From assembly GCF_003290025.1 (NCBI RefSeq), contig NZ_QNHG01000002.1, positions 289,787 through 347,337 on the forward strand: DNA of 57,551 nucleotides, read 5' to 3'. Below the pieces are notes generated by a model. The model was not told the DNA's origin. It did no database searches and saw only the letters and a list, made by a program, of their open reading frames with translations. The stretch comes from Pseudogemmobacter bohemicus (lineage in GTDB: Bacteria; Pseudomonadota; Alphaproteobacteria; Rhodobacterales; Rhodobacteraceae). This document shows positions 10,577-21,614 of this stretch, piece by piece (positions within the stretch are counted from its first letter, which is position 1; every line of letters begins with the position of its first letter). Both the position numbers and the translations under genes were made by a program.

Positions 10577-11116
10577 ATGGCGCAGGAAGACAACGCCGCC
10601 CAGGACAATGGTGACGGGGCCGATTTGCCGGAATTCGAGGAAATCACGCTTGATGACCTGGAAGCGCTTCGGCTGGAGCGCGACGAGTTCCGTGACAAAT
10701 TCATGCGCGCACTGGCCGATGCCGAGAATTCGCGCAAACGGGCGGATCGTGACCGGCGTGAGGCGGAGCAATATGGCGGCACCCGGCTCGCCCGCGATCT
10801 TTTGCCGGTCTATGACAACCTGAACCGGGCGCTGGCGGCGATTCCGGAAGAAAGCCGCGCCGCGTCAAGCGCGCTGATCGAAGGCGTGGAGCTGACGCTG
10901 CGCGAATTGTCCAAGGTGATGGACAAGCATGGCGTCAAGGCGGTGACCCCGGCTCTGGGCGATATGTTCGATCCGCAGATGCATGAGGCAATGTTCGAGG
11001 CGCCGGTGCCGGGGACGAAAGCGGGGCAGATCATCCAGGTGATGACCGAAGGTTTCCTGCTGCATGATCGCTTGCTGCGGCCGGCGCAGGTCGGGGTTTC
11101 CTCGACGCCGGGTTGA
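10577..11116 (+). CDS. grpE: Nucleotide exchange factor GrpE
   Basis: Releases ADP from DnaK in the Hsp70 cycle. The 179-residue product has an acidic N-terminus, a coiled-coil segment (LRLERDEFRDKFMRALADAENSRKR) and the C-terminal beta domain with VVTPALGDMFDPQMHEAMF-like and GQIIQVMTEGF family sequence. The ATG at 10577 is chosen because GAGGAG lies seven bases before it; the GTG at 10571 is inside that ribosome site. Confidence 0.96.
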   Translation: MAQEDNAAQDNGDGADLPEFEEITLDDLEALRLERDEFRDKFMRALADAENSRKRADRDRREAEQYGGTRLARDLLPVYDNLNRALAAIPEESRAASSALIEGVELTLRELSKVMDKHGVKAVTPALGDMFDPQMHEAMFEAPVPGTKAGQIIQVMTEGFLLHDRLLRPAQVGVSSTPG

Positions 11117-11134
11117 TTTTCGGCCTGGCGCGTG

Positions 11135-11153
11135 GTGGGGGCCTTGCCCCCAC
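11135..11153. terminator. GC-rich hairpin between convergent grpE and mutS
   Basis: GTGGGGGC (11135-11142) and GCCCCCAC (11146-11153) form a perfect 8-bp stem around CTT, followed by ACACCCCCAGAGTATTT. It has no T-tract on the + strand. It could be a bidirectional terminator or one copy of a dispersed intergenic hairpin. Confidence 0.45.
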
Positions 11154-11182
11154 ACCCCCAGAGTATTTCAGTCAAGAGGAAG

Positions 11183-13810
11183 TCAGCTCATCAGGGCTTT
11201 GAGTTCGTAGACAAGATTGAGGGCCCCGATCGGCGTAAGCTGGTCGGGGCTTATCTCTTTCAGGCGGGCCTCAATTTCGCTCTCTTTTGTGGTCCGTGCC
11301 GGGGCGGGTGGCGGCGCCGCGCGGAAGAGGGGGAGGTCGTCGATCAGGGCGGCTTGTTTGCTGCCCTGGCGGTCGCCCTGTTCCAGCGCTTCGAGCACGG
11401 TTTTTGCGCGTTCGATGACCGAGGCGGGAAGGCCGGCGAGGCGGGCGACCTGGACGCCATAGCTGCGATCAGCGGCGCCGCGTTTGACTTCGTGTAGGAA
11501 GATCACCTCGCCTTCCCATTCGCGGACCGTCACGGTGGCGTTCTCGACTCCATCGAGTTTCGCTGAGAGCTGGGTCATCTCGTGGTAATGGGTCGCGAAG
11601 AGGGCGCGGCAGCGATTGACTTCGTGCAGATGTTCCAGCGTGGCCCAGGCGATGGAGAGCCCGTCCCAGGTAGCAGTGCCGCGGCCGATTTCGTCCAGGA
11701 TGACGAGGGCGCGGTCATCGGCCTGGTTCAGGATGGCGGCCGTTTCCACCATCTCGACCATGAAGGTTGATCGCCCGCGCGCCAGATCGTCCGAGGCACC
11801 GACGCGGCTGAAAAGCTGGCTCACGAGGCCGATATGGGCGGCCCGGGCGGGGACGAAACTGCCGGCCTGGGCCATGAGTGCGATCAGCGCATTCTGGCGC
11901 AGGAAGGTCGATTTACCCGCCATATTGGGGCCGGTCAGCAGCCAGATCGCCGGGGAATTGCCGGTGGTCAGGTCGCAGTCATTGGCGACGAAGCTCTGGC
12001 CGCCCTGGCGGCGCAGGGCGCGTTCGACCACCGGGTGGCGGCCAGCGGTGATCAGGAAGGCGCGGCTGTTGTCGATGATCGGTTCGACCCAGTCCCCCTC
12101 GGCGCTGAGATCGGCAAAGGCGGCGCAAAGGTCGATTTCAGCCAATGCGCGCGCGGCGGCTCCAATCGGTCCGGCCTGGTCGAGAATTGCACGCTTCAGG
12201 CCTTCATAGTGACGCTTTTCCAGCTCCAGCGCGTGGTTCGACGAATTCAGAATCCGTGTTTCAAGATCCGAGAGCGCCACGGTGGTAAAACGCACCTGAC
12301 CCGCCGTGGTCTGGCGATGAATAAAGAGGTCAGGATGGGCGCGGAGCTTGTCTTCATGGGTCGTGGTGACCTCGATGAAATAGCCCAGCACGTTGTTGTG
12401 CCTGATCTTCAGCGCCGGAACGCCGGCATGCTCAGAGTATTGCGCCTGCATAGCGGCGATCACACCCCGGCCTTCATCGCGCAGCTGGCGGGTCTCATCC
12501 AGTTCCCGGTCGAATCCGGTCGCGATGAAACCGCCATCGCGGGCCAGCAGCGGCGGTTCGGCGACCAGCGCCTCTTCAAGAAGGCCGACAAGGGTGTCAT
12601 GACCGCTCAGGGCGCGGGCGGCGATTTTCAGCAGGGCGGGTGCGTCCTCCAGCTTTCCGACAAGACCGGTTGCCTGGGTCAGCCCGGCGCGGATGGCGGC
12701 AAGGTCGCGCGGCCCGCCGCGATCCAGCGCAAGCCGCGACAAGGCGCGGTCCATATCGGGGACGCGGCGCAGATCCTCACGCAGATCCTCACGCAGGCGG
12801 CTTTGGTCCAGCAGGTGGCGCAGCGCATCATGGCGGGCGCGGATCACCTCCAGATCGCGGGAGGGCGAGGAAAGCCTGCGCTCCATCAGCCGTGCGCCGG
12901 GGGCGGTGACGGTGCGGTCGATGGCGGAAAGCAACGAGCCCTCGCGGCCGCCCGACAGGCTTTGGGTGATTTCCAGATTGCGCCGGGTCGAGGCGTCGAT
13001 CTGCATCGTGCCGCCAGGCAGTTCCTTGACCGGCGGTCGCAAAAGCGGCAGACGCCCCCGTTGCGTCAGGTCGAGATAGTCCACGAGGCCGCCCATCGCG
13101 GCGATCTCGGCACGGGAAAAACTGCCGAAGCCTTCCAGAGATCCGACCTGCCAGAGCGCGCAGAGCCGCTTTTCTGCGCCGGTGGAATCGAAACTGGCCC
13201 GGGCCAGCGGGGTCAGCGCGGCACCGGAATCCGTCACCAGGCCGGCGATTTCGCGCGAATCTTCATCCGGAACCAGCAGCTCTCGCGGTGAAAGCCGTGC
13301 CAGTTCAGGGCCAAGCCGCGGCAGTGGGCAGGGCATCACCCGGAACTCGCCGGTGGAGATGTCGCACCAGGCCAGCGCGCCCTCATCGCGCAGTGCCACA
13401 AAGGCAGCGAGGTAATTGTGACGTCGCGCCTCAAGCAGAGAATCCTCGGTCAGGGTGCCGGGCGTTACCAGCCGCACCACATCGCGTTTCACCACCGATT
13501 TCGAGCCGCGCTTCTTCGCTTCGGCCGGGTCTTCCAGCTGCTCGGCAATGGCGACGCGAAAGCCCTTGCGGATCAGCGTCAGCAGATAGCCCTCGGCGGC
13601 GTGATAGGGGACGCCACACATGGCAATCGGCTCGCCCTTGTGGAAGCCGCGTTTCGTCAGAGCGATATCCAGCGCCTCAGACGCCGCCAGCGCGTCGTCA
13701 AAGAACATCTCGTAGAAATCGCCCATCCGATAGAACAGCAAAGCACCCGGATTTTGCGCTTTGATTTCCAGATATTGCGCCATCATCGGCGTGACGGTTT
13801 CGTCTGACAT
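11183..13810 (-). CDS. mutS: DNA mismatch repair protein MutS
   Basis: Recognises base mismatches and small loops and recruits MutL. The mismatch-reading motif is in the N-terminus (MGDFYEMF, F32 and E34). The ATPase has [10 protein letters not shown] as Walker A and [12 protein letters not shown] as Walker B plus D-loop, and the sequence ATHYHEMT follows. Its 875 residues are the usual length for a MutS1. It converges on grpE and is divergent from the malic enzyme gene, 90-130 bases apart depending on the malic enzyme start. Confidence 0.97.
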   Translation of the reverse strand: MSDETVTPMMAQYLEIKAQNPGALLFYRMGDFYEMFFDDALAASEALDIALTKRGFHKGEPIAMCGVPYHAAEGYLLTLIRKGFRVAIAEQLEDPAEAKKRGSKSVVKRDVVRLVTPGTLTEDSLLEARRHNYLAAFVALRDEGALAWCDISTGEFRVMPCPLPRLGPELARLSPRELLVPDEDSREIAGLVTDSGAALTPLARASFDSTGAEKRLCALWQVGSLEGFGSFSRAEIAAMGGLVDYLDLTQRGRLPLLRPPVKELPGGTMQIDASTRRNLEITQSLSGGREGSLLSAIDRTVTAPGARLMERRLSSPSRDLEVIRARHDALRHLLDQSRLREDLREDLRRVPDMDRALSRLALDRGGPRDLAAIRAGLTQATGLVGKLEDAPALLKIAARALSGHDTLVGLLEEALVAEPPLLARDGGFIATGFDRELDETRQLRDEGRGVIAAMQAQYSEHAGVPALKIRHNNVLGYFIEVTTTHEDKLRAHPDLFIHRQTTAGQVRFTTVALSDLETRILNSSNHALELEKRHYEGLKRAILDQAGPIGAAARALAEIDLCAAFADLSAEGDWVEPIIDNSRAFLITAGRHPVVERALRRQGGQSFVANDCDLTTGNSPAIWLLTGPNMAGKSTFLRQNALIALMAQAGSFVPARAAHIGLVSQLFSRVGASDDLARGRSTFMVEMVETAAILNQADDRALVILDEIGRGTATWDGLSIAWATLEHLHEVNRCRALFATHYHEMTQLSAKLDGVENATVTVREWEGEVIFLHEVKRGAADRSYGVQVARLAGLPASVIERAKTVLEALEQGDRQGSKQAALIDDLPLFRAAPPPAPARTTKESEIEARLKEISPDQLTPIGALNLVYELKALMS

Positions 13811-13940
13811 GGTTCCCCCGGGCTTCCGTGCCGACCCTACAAAAACGAAGGCGTGACGAAAAGGCCATCATCCGGGCTTTTCATTTCATGCGCGGCAGGG
13901 CATGTGCAGGGTAACTTTAATTCGCAACATGGCCCCCCCG

Positions 13941-16196
13941 ATGACCCGCTCCAGAACCACGCCGGAAGAAGCGCTTGCCTATCATTTCGAACCGCGCCCG
14001 GGGAAATATGAGATCACCGCCTCGAAACCGATGGCGACGCAGCGTGATCTGTCGCTGGCTTACAGCCCGGGTGTTGCGGTGCCGGTTCAGGCCATCGCGG
14101 ATCGGCCCGAGACGGCTTATGATTATACGGTGAAGGGGAATATGGTCGCCGTTGTTTCGAACGGGACGGCCATTCTGGGGATGGGCAACCTCGGTGCGCT
14201 GGCGTCAAAGCCGGTGATGGAGGGGAAGGCGGTTCTCTTCAAACGCTTCGCCGATGTGAATGCGATTGATATCGAACTGGATACCGAAGACGCCGATGAG
14301 ATCATCAAGGCGGTCAAGCTGATGTCGCCGACCTTTGGCGGCATCAATCTGGAAGACATCAAGGCGCCGGAATGCTTTATCATCGAGCAGCGGCTGAAAG
14401 AGATCTGCGATATCCCGGTCTTCCATGACGACCAGCACGGCACGGCGGTGATCTGCGCGGCGGGGCTGATCAACGCGCTGGAGATTTCGGGCAAGAAGAT
14501 CCAGGATGTGAAGATCGTGCTGAACGGGGCAGGGGCCGCCGGGATCGCCTGTCTGGAACTGCTGAAAAGCATGGGCGCGCGGCATGAGAATTGCATCATG
14601 TGCGATACCAAGGGCGTGATTTACCAGGGCCGTACCGAGGGTATGAACCAGTGGAAATCAGCCCATGCGGTGAAGACCGATGCCCGTAGTCTTGATGAGG
14701 CGATGATCGGCGCGGATGTGTTCCTCGGCGTTTCGGCCAAGGGCGCGGTGACGCCGGAGATGGTGGCCTCGATGGCCGAAAATCCGGTGATTTTCGCGAT
14801 GGCCAACCCGGATCCCGAGATCACGCCGGAGGAGGCCCATGCGGTCCGTGCAGATGCGATCGTGGCAACCGGGCGCTCGGATTATCCGAACCAGGTCAAT
14901 AACGTGCTGGGCTTCCCCTATCTGTTCCGCGGTGCGCTGGATATTCATGCCCGCGCGATCAATGACGAGATGAAGATCGCCTGTGCCCAGGCACTGGCCA
15001 AACTCGCCCGCGAAGATGTGCCCGATGAGGTTGCGATGGCTTACGGGCGCAAGCTGTCCTTCGGGCGCGATTACATCATCCCGACGCCCTTCGATCCGCG
15101 TCTGATCTATGTGATCCCGCCCGCCGTGGCCAAGGCCGGGATGGATACCGGTGTCGCGCGGCGCCCGATCATCGACATGAAATCCTATGAGGCGAATCTC
15201 AAGGCACGGATGGATCCGACGGCCTCGATCCTCCAGGGCTTGCACGCGCGGGCGCGGCAGGCCCAGGCGCGGATGATCTTTGCCGAAGGGGATGACCCGC
15301 GTGTGTTGCGCGCGGCGGTGGCCTGGCAGCGCTCGGGCTTGGGGAAATCGCTGGTGATAGGTCGCGAAAGCGATGTGAAGGAAAAGCTGGAAGCCGCTGG
15401 CCTTGCCGATGCGGTGCGCGAGCTGGAGGTGGTGAATGCCGCCAATTCGCGCCATCTCGATCAGTATAAGGACTTTCTTTACAAACGCCTGCAACGTCAG
15501 GGCCATGACCGCCAGGATATTCACCGGATTGCCGCGCGCGACCGGCATGTCTTTGCGTCTCTGATGCTGGCGCATGGCCATGGTGACGGGCTGGTCACCG
15601 GCGCGACCCGGAAATCGGCGCATGTCCTTTCCCTGATCAACAATGTCTTTGACGCCAAGGCGGTTGATGGCGCGGTGGGGGTGACGGCGCTGCTGCATAA
15701 AGGGCGGATCGTTTTCATCACCGATACGCTGGTGCATGAATGGCCTGATGAGGAGGATCTGGCGACCATCGCGACGCGGGCCGCCGGCGTGGCACGCTCG
15801 ATGGGGGTTGATCCGCGCGTGGCTTTCGTCAGCTTCTCGACCTTTGGCTATCCGGTGTCCGAACGCGCGACCAAGATGCATCGCGCGGTTTCGGTACTGG
15901 ATAAACGGGGCGTCGATTTCGAATATGATGGCGAGATGACCGTCGATGTGGCGCTGAACCCCGATCAGATGGCGCATTACCCGTTCTGCCGCCTGACCGC
16001 GCCGGCGAATATCCTCGTTGTGCCGGCCCGGCATTCGGCCTCGATCTCGGTCAAGCTGATGCAGGAAATGGCCGGCGCCACCGTGATCGGCCCGATCCTG
16101 TCGGGGGTGAACAAACCGATCCAGATCTGTTCGACCTCGGCCACCGTCAATGACATCCTGAATATGGCGGTCATGGCGGCGTGCAAGGTCGGCTGA
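13941..16196 (+). CDS. maeB: NADP-dependent malic enzyme with C-terminal phosphotransacetylase-like domain (MaeB type)
   Basis: Converts malate to pyruvate with reduction of NADP. Residues 1 to about 430 are the malic enzyme (SLAYSPGVAVP; FHDDQHGTA; LNGAGAAGIACL). The remaining 300 or so are a phosphate acetyl/butyryltransferase-like domain (DGLVTGATRKSAHVLS) that in this family is regulatory rather than catalytic. Total is about 751 residues. The start is unclear: ATG at 13902, 13929 and 13941 are in frame and none has a strong ribosome site. I chose 13941 because conserved sequence begins there. Confidence 0.94.
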   Translation: MTRSRTTPEEALAYHFEPRPGKYEITASKPMATQRDLSLAYSPGVAVPVQAIADRPETAYDYTVKGNMVAVVSNGTAILGMGNLGALASKPVMEGKAVLFKRFADVNAIDIELDTEDADEIIKAVKLMSPTFGGINLEDIKAPECFIIEQRLKEICDIPVFHDDQHGTAVICAAGLINALEISGKKIQDVKIVLNGAGAAGIACLELLKSMGARHENCIMCDTKGVIYQGRTEGMNQWKSAHAVKTDARSLDEAMIGADVFLGVSAKGAVTPEMVASMAENPVIFAMANPDPEITPEEAHAVRADAIVATGRSDYPNQVNNVLGFPYLFRGALDIHARAINDEMKIACAQALAKLAREDVPDEVAMAYGRKLSFGRDYIIPTPFDPRLIYVIPPAVAKAGMDTGVARRPIIDMKSYEANLKARMDPTASILQGLHARARQAQARMIFAEGDDPRVLRAAVAWQRSGLGKSLVIGRESDVKEKLEAAGLADAVRELEVVNAANSRHLDQYKDFLYKRLQRQGHDRQDIHRIAARDRHVFASLMLAHGHGDGLVTGATRKSAHVLSLINNVFDAKAVDGAVGVTALLHKGRIVFITDTLVHEWPDEEDLATIATRAAGVARSMGVDPRVAFVSFSTFGYPVSERATKMHRAVSVLDKRGVDFEYDGEMTVDVALNPDQMAHYPFCRLTAPANILVVPARHSASISVKLMQEMAGATVIGPILSGVNKPIQICSTSATVNDILNMAVMAACKVG

Positions 16197-17122
16197 TGGC
16201 GGAGCCCGATCTCTCAGCCGCCCTGGCCGAGGCGCTGCCCGAATTGCGGCGCCTTCAGCGCAAGGTCTGGGTCTGGATCGCCGGGCTTGCCGCTGGTGGC
16301 TGGACGCTGATCTGGTTGCTGACCGAAGAACTGACCAGGTTCAGCATCGGCGTGCCGGTGGTGGTGGTCCTGTTCATCACCTTTATCGGCAGCGCCAGCC
16401 ACTGGCTGCGGCTGAAGCGTGAGGCTGCCTTGCTGCCTGCCGTCGCCTCGGCCTTTGGGCTGGCACATAAAAAGAAAGATCCTGAATTCATCGCGGATAT
16501 CCCGGACCAGGTCTTGCCGCAGCAGGGCCATCTGCGTGAAATCGACGATGTTTTCGCGGGTGAGTGGGCCGGCCATGCTCTGCGCTTTGCCGAGATGCAG
16601 GCCGCAAGGCTGAAAGAGATTTCACCGACCAATGCCTCGACGACGGTTTTCAGAGGGTTGGTGATCGATCTGAGCCTGTCCGAGCCGTCCCCGCCGCTCC
16701 TGGTGGCTGACAAGCATCATGTGGCGCAGGGGCAGGGCAAGGGTGAGGGGATCAGCACTGGTGGAATGACATTGCGCGAAAGCCATGATCATCTGCGGGC
16801 GGAGTATGGTCTCTGGGCCATCGGGCAGGAGCGTGAGGGGGCAAGACGCGCGTTTCTGCGCCGGATTGTGGAACTCGGCCCCGAGATTTTCGACAGGCGC
16901 GCCTTTCTCGTTGCGGCTTTGCTGCGCGATCAGCGGCTCTGGGTCTCGCTCAGCTACAGGCGGAACTTATTCCGCGCGAGCGGGCTTTTCGCCGGGCGGA
17001 AGCGAATGATGGAGGATCTGCGTCAGACGAGCGAAGAGATCGGCCTTGTGCTGCGCTTCGCGACCGAGGCGCTGAAGGCAGAGCGGGGCCTGTCCGGTCC
17101 CGCCCTGCAAGGGGTGTATTAG
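16196..17122 (+). CDS. DUF3137 family membrane protein
   Basis: Function unknown. The 308-residue protein has two adjacent hydrophobic segments near residues 28-48 and 54-70 ([30 protein letters not shown]), then a long soluble part containing [19 protein letters not shown] and [12 protein letters not shown]. That layout and those phrases suggest the DUF3137 family. The start ATG shares one base with the maeB stop (TGATG), so it is probably expressed with the malic enzyme. Its stop overlaps the end of the convergent argG by four bases. Confidence 0.75.
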   Translation: MAEPDLSAALAEALPELRRLQRKVWVWIAGLAAGGWTLIWLLTEELTRFSIGVPVVVVLFITFIGSASHWLRLKREAALLPAVASAFGLAHKKKDPEFIADIPDQVLPQQGHLREIDDVFAGEWAGHALRFAEMQAARLKEISPTNASTTVFRGLVIDLSLSEPSPPLLVADKHHVAQGQGKGEGISTGGMTLRESHDHLRAEYGLWAIGQEREGARRAFLRRIVELGPEIFDRRAFLVAALLRDQRLWVSLSYRRNLFRASGLFAGRKRMMEDLRQTSEEIGLVLRFATEALKAERGLSGPALQGVY

Positions 17123-18351
17123 GCCTTTTTCGCCACGCGGGCGTTGCGGGTGGCGATCAGGCGCAGGCGCAGCGCGTTCAGACGGATAAAGCCCGCCGCG
17201 TCTTTCTGATCATAGGCACCGGCATCTTCCTCGAAGGTGACGTGCTTCTCAGAATACAGCGTGTGATCCGACCAGCGGGCGACGGTGCGCGCGACACCTT
17301 TGTAAAGCTTCAGCTTCACGGTGCCCGAGACATGTTCCTGGGTCTTGTCGATCAGGGCCTGGAGCGCCTCACGCTCGGGCGAGAACCAGAAGCCGTTATA
17401 GATCAGCTCGGCATAGCGGGGCATGATCGAGTCTTTCAGATGGCCCGCGCCCGAATCCAGCGTGATCTGCTCGATGCCGCGATGGGCTTCCAGCAGGATG
17501 GTGCCGCCGGGGGTCTCGTAGACGCCGCGCGATTTCATGCCGACAAAGCGGTTCTCGACGAAATCCAGCAGACCGATGCCATGCTTGCCGCCCAGCTCAT
17601 TCAACCGGGTCAGCATGGTCGCGGGCGACAGTGCCTCGCCATTCAGCGAGACGGCATCACCCTTTTCAAAGGTGATCTCGATGAATTCCGGCGTATTCGG
17701 CGCGTCTTCGACAGCCACGATACGCGAGGCGACGTAATCGGGCGCCTCTTCGGCCGGGTTCTCCAGTACGGTGCCCTCGGACGAGGTGTGCAGCAGGTTC
17801 GCGTCAACCGAGAAGGGCGCCTCGCCGCGCTTGTTCTTCGCAACCGGGATCTGGTTCGCCTCGGCGAATTCCAGAAGTCTGGTGCGCGACGACAGATCCC
17901 ATTCCCGCCAGGGTGCGATCACGCGGATCGACGGATCCAGTGCGGCCACGCCAAGTTCGAACCGCACCTGGTCATTGCCCTTGCCGGTCGCGCCATGCGC
18001 CACTGCATCGGCGCCGGTGGTCTGGGCGATCTCAACGAGGTGTTTCGCGATCAGCGGCCGGGCGATCGAGGTGCCCAGCAGATAGAGCCCCTCATAGACC
18101 GCATTGGCGCGGAACATCGGGAAGACGAAATCGCGGACAAACTCCTCGCGCACATCCACGATATGGATGTTCTCTTCTTTGATCCCCAGCAGCAGCGCCT
18201 TCTGGCGCGCCGGTTCCAGCTCTTCGCCCTGACCGAGATCGGCGGTAAAGGTCACCACCTCACAGCCATATTCGGTTTGCAGCCATTTGAGGATGATCGA
18301 GGTGTCGAGGCCGCCCGAATAGGCAAGCACGACTTTCTGCGGCTTTTTCAT
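17119..18351 (-). CDS. argG: Argininosuccinate synthase
   Basis: ATP-dependent ligation of citrulline and aspartate, the penultimate step of arginine synthesis. The nucleotide-binding P-loop is [12 protein letters not shown] (residues 7-18), and [12 protein letters not shown] is the citrulline/ATP segment. The 410-residue length is normal. The ATG at 18351 has a GGAG about eight bases upstream; an in-frame start at 18405 would add a sequence unlike the family. It is divergent from ilvA across about 120 bases that probably hold both promoters. Confidence 0.97.
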   Translation of the reverse strand: MKKPQKVVLAYSGGLDTSIILKWLQTEYGCEVVTFTADLGQGEELEPARQKALLLGIKEENIHIVDVREEFVRDFVFPMFRANAVYEGLYLLGTSIARPLIAKHLVEIAQTTGADAVAHGATGKGNDQVRFELGVAALDPSIRVIAPWREWDLSSRTRLLEFAEANQIPVAKNKRGEAPFSVDANLLHTSSEGTVLENPAEEAPDYVASRIVAVEDAPNTPEFIEITFEKGDAVSLNGEALSPATMLTRLNELGGKHGIGLLDFVENRFVGMKSRGVYETPGGTILLEAHRGIEQITLDSGAGHLKDSIMPRYAELIYNGFWFSPEREALQALIDKTQEHVSGTVKLKLYKGVARTVARWSDHTLYSEKHVTFEEDAGAYDQKDAAGFIRLNALRLRLIATRNARVAKKA

Positions 18352-18470
18352 GGAAGGGCTCCGTAGGTTTCGCAGGCGATTATCGCCAAACCCCCCGAAG
18401 AGCAAGCGAAGCGCGGCCGGATGGTGCCGGGCTATTGCGAAAATCGCAACTTTGCGCCAGGGCTTCTGCC

Positions 18471-19718
18471 ATGACCGATTTTGCCCAAGCCGCCGAAGCC
18501 GCCACGCGTGAGTTGCGCCAGCTGTTCCCCGAAACGCCTTTGCTGCGCAACGAACATCTGTCGTCGCGTTACGGGGCCGATATCTGGCTGAAACGCGAGG
18601 ATCTGACGCCGGTGCGCAGCTACAAACTGCGCGGCGCCTTCAACGCGATGCGCAAGGTGCGGGCGACGCAGCCGGATCAGCAGAATTTCGTCTGTGCCAG
18701 TGCGGGGAACCACGCCCAGGGGGTGGCTTTCGCCTGCCGGCATTTCGGAGTGAAGGGCATCATCTTCATGCCGGTGACGACACCGCAGCAAAAGATCGAC
18801 AAGACCAGGGTTTTTGGCGGCCCGAATGTCGAGATCGTGCTGACCGGCGACTATTTCGACCAGACGCTGGCGGCGGCCCAGGCCTTTTGCCTTGAGCGCG
18901 GCGCTTATTTCCTGGCGCCGTTTGACGATGCGGATGTGATCGAGGGTCAGGCCAGTGTCGGCGTCGAACTGCTGGAGCAGCTGGGCCGGATGCCGGATCT
19001 CGTCGTGCTGCCGGTGGGCGGTGGCGGGCTGGCGGCGGGGGTGACCTCTTACCTGCATGAGGCCTCGGCCCAGACCGAATTCCGCTTTGTCGAGCCGCTG
19101 GGCGGCGCCTGTCTTGCCGAGGCCGTGCGCCATGGCGGGCCGCAAAAGCTGGCAAAGGTGAACAGTTTTGTCGATGGGGCGGCGGTGGCGAAACTGGGTC
19201 AGATGACCTGGGAGCGGCTGAAACATGTCCGGGCCGATCAGGTGCTGCTGGCGCCGGAGGACCGGGTCTGCATCACAATGCTGGAAATGCTGAATGTCGA
19301 GGGGATCGTGCTGGAACCCGCCGGCGCGCTGTCGATTGATGTGCTGCCGGAACTGGCCGATCAGATCCGTGGCAAGACGGTGGTTTGCGTGACTTCGGGC
19401 AGCAATTTCGATTTTGAGCGCCTGCCAGAGGTCAAGGAACGCGCGCAGCGCTATGCCGGGCTGAAGAAATATTTCATCCTGCGTATGCCGCAGCGGCCTG
19501 GCGCCCTGCGGGAGTTTCTTTCGATGCTCGGCCCGGATGATGACGTGACCCGGTTCGAATATATGAAGAAATCGGCGCGGAATTTCGGCTCTATCCTGAT
19601 CGGGATCGAGACGAAAGAGCGGGGCGGCTTTGATGCTTTTACCGCGCGGATGGACGAGGCAGGCTTTGCCTATCGCGACATCACCGACGATGAGGCACTG
19701 GCCGAATTCCTTATCTGA
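18471..19718 (+). CDS. ilvA: Threonine ammonia-lyase (threonine dehydratase)
   Basis: Pyridoxal-phosphate enzyme that deaminates threonine to 2-oxobutanoate, the first committed step to isoleucine. The Schiff-base lysine is K52 in SYKLRGAF and the phosphate-binding loop is [11 protein letters not shown] single short ACT-like regulatory tail follows ([18 protein letters not shown]). Its 415 residues fit the short biosynthetic form. The ATG at 18471 is preferred; an upstream in-frame ATG at 18435 lacks a ribosome site. It overlaps the stop of the convergent Hpt gene by eight bases. Confidence 0.93.
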   Translation: MTDFAQAAEAATRELRQLFPETPLLRNEHLSSRYGADIWLKREDLTPVRSYKLRGAFNAMRKVRATQPDQQNFVCASAGNHAQGVAFACRHFGVKGIIFMPVTTPQQKIDKTRVFGGPNVEIVLTGDYFDQTLAAAQAFCLERGAYFLAPFDDADVIEGQASVGVELLEQLGRMPDLVVLPVGGGGLAAGVTSYLHEASAQTEFRFVEPLGGACLAEAVRHGGPQKLAKVNSFVDGAAVAKLGQMTWERLKHVRADQVLLAPEDRVCITMLEMLNVEGIVLEPAGALSIDVLPELADQIRGKTVVCVTSGSNFDFERLPEVKERAQRYAGLKKYFILRMPQRPGALREFLSMLGPDDDVTRFEYMKKSARNFGSILIGIETKERGGFDAFTARMDEAGFAYRDITDDEALAEFLI

Positions 19719-20139
19719 CCGCCTCTTCATCCAGCGCGGCGCGCAAGGCGAGTTTCGAGGCGTCATAGACCGCGAGGAAGATCACCGGATTCAGCGGTGT
19801 GATACGGCCACAGGCATTGCAGCGCTCGGCATCGTGGCAGATGCCGGCCAGCGCCGCGAGGCCGAGATTGAGCGCGCAGCCCTTCAGAAAATGCAGATCC
19901 TCGGCCATTTGCGGCCCAGCCCCGGCATTGACGATCCGGCTGATGACGGTATCGGTCTCATCGAGGAACAGATCGGTGATCGAGGCGAGATCCTCGCCGC
20001 CGATTTCTTCCATCAGCTCTTGCAGGCGGGCGAGGTCGATCAACCGGTCGAAATCCGGTGCCGGGTCGCAACTGCTCTGGCAAGAGGGCGTGACCCGCAG
20101 TGAAGAGGCGGGATCTGCCGCTGGGGCGATCAGGGCCAT
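19711..20139 (-). CDS. Hpt-domain (histidine phosphotransfer) protein
   Basis: Small phosphorelay intermediate. The 142-residue protein carries the Hpt signature DLHFLKGCALNLG, with the likely phospho-accepting His at H83 and the conserved K86-G87. The helical context around it (DLFLDETDTVISRI) is typical. The ATG at 20139 has AGGAAA nine bases upstream. It is divergent from the receiver-phosphatase gene 227 bases away, so the two plausibly belong to one signalling path. The substrate kinase is not visible here. Confidence 0.82.
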   Translation of the reverse strand: MALIAPAADPASSLRVTPSCQSSCDPAPDFDRLIDLARLQELMEEIGGEDLASITDLFLDETDTVISRIVNAGAGPQMAEDLHFLKGCALNLGLAALAGICHDAERCNACGRITPLNPVIFLAVYDASKLALRAALDEEAVR

Positions 20140-20260
20140 GGCTATTTCCTTTCGGGACAGAGTCGCTGAGGGCGCGGCTTTGGCCATCCTGCACGGGCCA
20201 GCCTTAACAGGAGGTAAGTGGCCGCGCATTTTTTCCGGTTTCATCTTCATCCCGGATTAA

Positions 20261-20283
20261 CCCGCAGGGGTGAAAACTGCGGG
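20261..20283. other. Small inverted repeat in the Hpt / receiver-phosphatase intergenic region
   Basis: CCCGCAG (20261-20267) and CTGCGGG (20277-20283) form a 7-bp stem in the 227-base divergent intergenic region. It may be an operator or just a stem in the 5' leader of the phosphatase mRNA. Nothing else stands out there. Confidence 0.3.
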
Positions 20284-20366
20284 TGATCATTTTTGGTGAC
20301 CCTGTGGAATGGCAGCTTCAGACCGAGGGCGATTCGCCCGATGCCGGCGCAGACCGGAGGCAACCG

Positions 20367-21614
20367 ATGGTGGACTCCATCGGCCGGGCGCCGCTTGTTC
20401 TGGTGGTCGATGACAGCCGGGCGCAGCGGCAATTGTCGTCGATGTATCTGCGGCGCTGGGGATATGAGGTGATGCAGGCCGCCAGCGCGGCCGAGGCGCT
20501 GGAGATCTGCGCCCGTGCGCCCGTCGATATGGTGATCTCCGACTGGATGATGCCGGGGATGAACGGGGTTGAATTCTGCCGCCGATTCCGGGCGCTGCCA
20601 CGGGAGACCTATGGCTATTTCATCCTGGTGACCTCGAAATCAGATAAATCCGAGGTGGCGAGAGGGCTTGAGGCCGGGGCGGATGACTTCCTGACGAAAC
20701 CCTTCAGCTCGGATGAGCTGCGCGCACGGCTGAGGGCCGGTCAGCGTATCCAGGACATGCAGGCCGAACTGGTTGGCAAGAAACGCGTGGTGCAGGAGAC
20801 GCTGGGCGAACTGCAGCGGCTTTATGATGCGCTGGATCGCGACCTGATCGAGGCGAGGAAGCTGCAAAGCACGCTGCTGCGTGACCGGCACCGGAATTTC
20901 GGCGCCTCACGCGTGGCGATGATGGTGCGGACGGCGGGGCGGATTGGCGGCGATCTGGTCGGCTGTTTCCGCCTTGATGCGCGGCGGATCGCGGTCTGGT
21001 CGGTGGATGTCTCGGGGCACGGGGTTGCCTCGGCGATGATGACGGTGCGGCTGGGTGGCTATCTGTCAGAGGGCGCGCCGGATCAGAACATCGCCTTTAC
21101 CACCGGCCTTGTCGGGCAGCGCCATATCCGCGGCCCGGCGGAACTGGCGGCGGCCTTCAACCGGCTGATGCTGGATGAATTGCAGGTCGAGCAGTATTTC
21201 ACCCTCGCCTATGCCGAGCTGGATGAGACCAACGGCGCGCTGCGCCTTGTTCAGGCCGGGCATCCGCATCCGCTGATCCTGCGGGCGGGCGGCGGGGTGG
21301 AGCGGGTGGGCCAGGGCGGGCTGCCGGTCGGGTTGATCGAGGATGCCCGCTATGAGGAGATTTCGCTGCACCTTGCGCCGGGTGACCGGCTGGTGCTGAT
21401 CTCGGATGGCGTCAGCGAATGCCCCGATCCTTCGGGCACGGAATTGGGGGAGGAGGCTGCGGCAGAGCTGATCCGGCGTGCCTCGAACCCCGATCCCGGT
21501 ATCTTGCTGGAAAACCTGGTGGCCCTTCTGGCGGAATTCGCGGGCGTCGATCAGTTTCCCGATGATGTCTCGGGGCTTGTGCTGGATTATACCGGGCCTG
21601 GTTCAGCCCGCTGA
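20367..21614 (+). CDS. Response regulator with PP2C-type (RsbU/SpoIIE) serine phosphatase output
   Basis: Receiver domain with acidic pair D15-D16, phospho-acceptor D59 (ISDWMMPG) and the switch region VTSKSDKSE. It is followed by a coiled linker near residues 140-165 and a SpoIIE-type phosphatase (DVSGHGVASAMMT; GDRLVLISDGVSEC). It has 415 residues from the ATG at 20367, which has an excellent GGAGG seven bases upstream; a GTG at 20283 is in frame but less likely. Such proteins usually dephosphorylate anti-sigma antagonists in partner switching. No STAS or kinase partner is adjacent, so the target is unknown. Confidence 0.88.
   Translation: MVDSIGRAPLVLVVDDSRAQRQLSSMYLRRWGYEVMQAASAAEALEICARAPVDMVISDWMMPGMNGVEFCRRFRALPRETYGYFILVTSKSDKSEVARGLEAGADDFLTKPFSSDELRARLRAGQRIQDMQAELVGKKRVVQETLGELQRLYDALDRDLIEARKLQSTLLRDRHRNFGASRVAMMVRTAGRIGGDLVGCFRLDARRIAVWSVDVSGHGVASAMMTVRLGGYLSEGAPDQNIAFTTGLVGQRHIRGPAELAAAFNRLMLDELQVEQYFTLAYAELDETNGALRLVQAGHPHPLILRAGGGVERVGQGGLPVGLIEDARYEEISLHLAPGDRLVLISDGVSECPDPSGTELGEEAAAELIRRASNPDPGILLENLVALLAEFAGVDQFPDDVSGLVLDYTGPGSAR

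Noticed and set aside
11834-13291. A 485-codon plus-strand frame opposite mutS
   Set aside because: Shadow of mutS, whose mismatch and ATPase motifs are clear on the minus strand.
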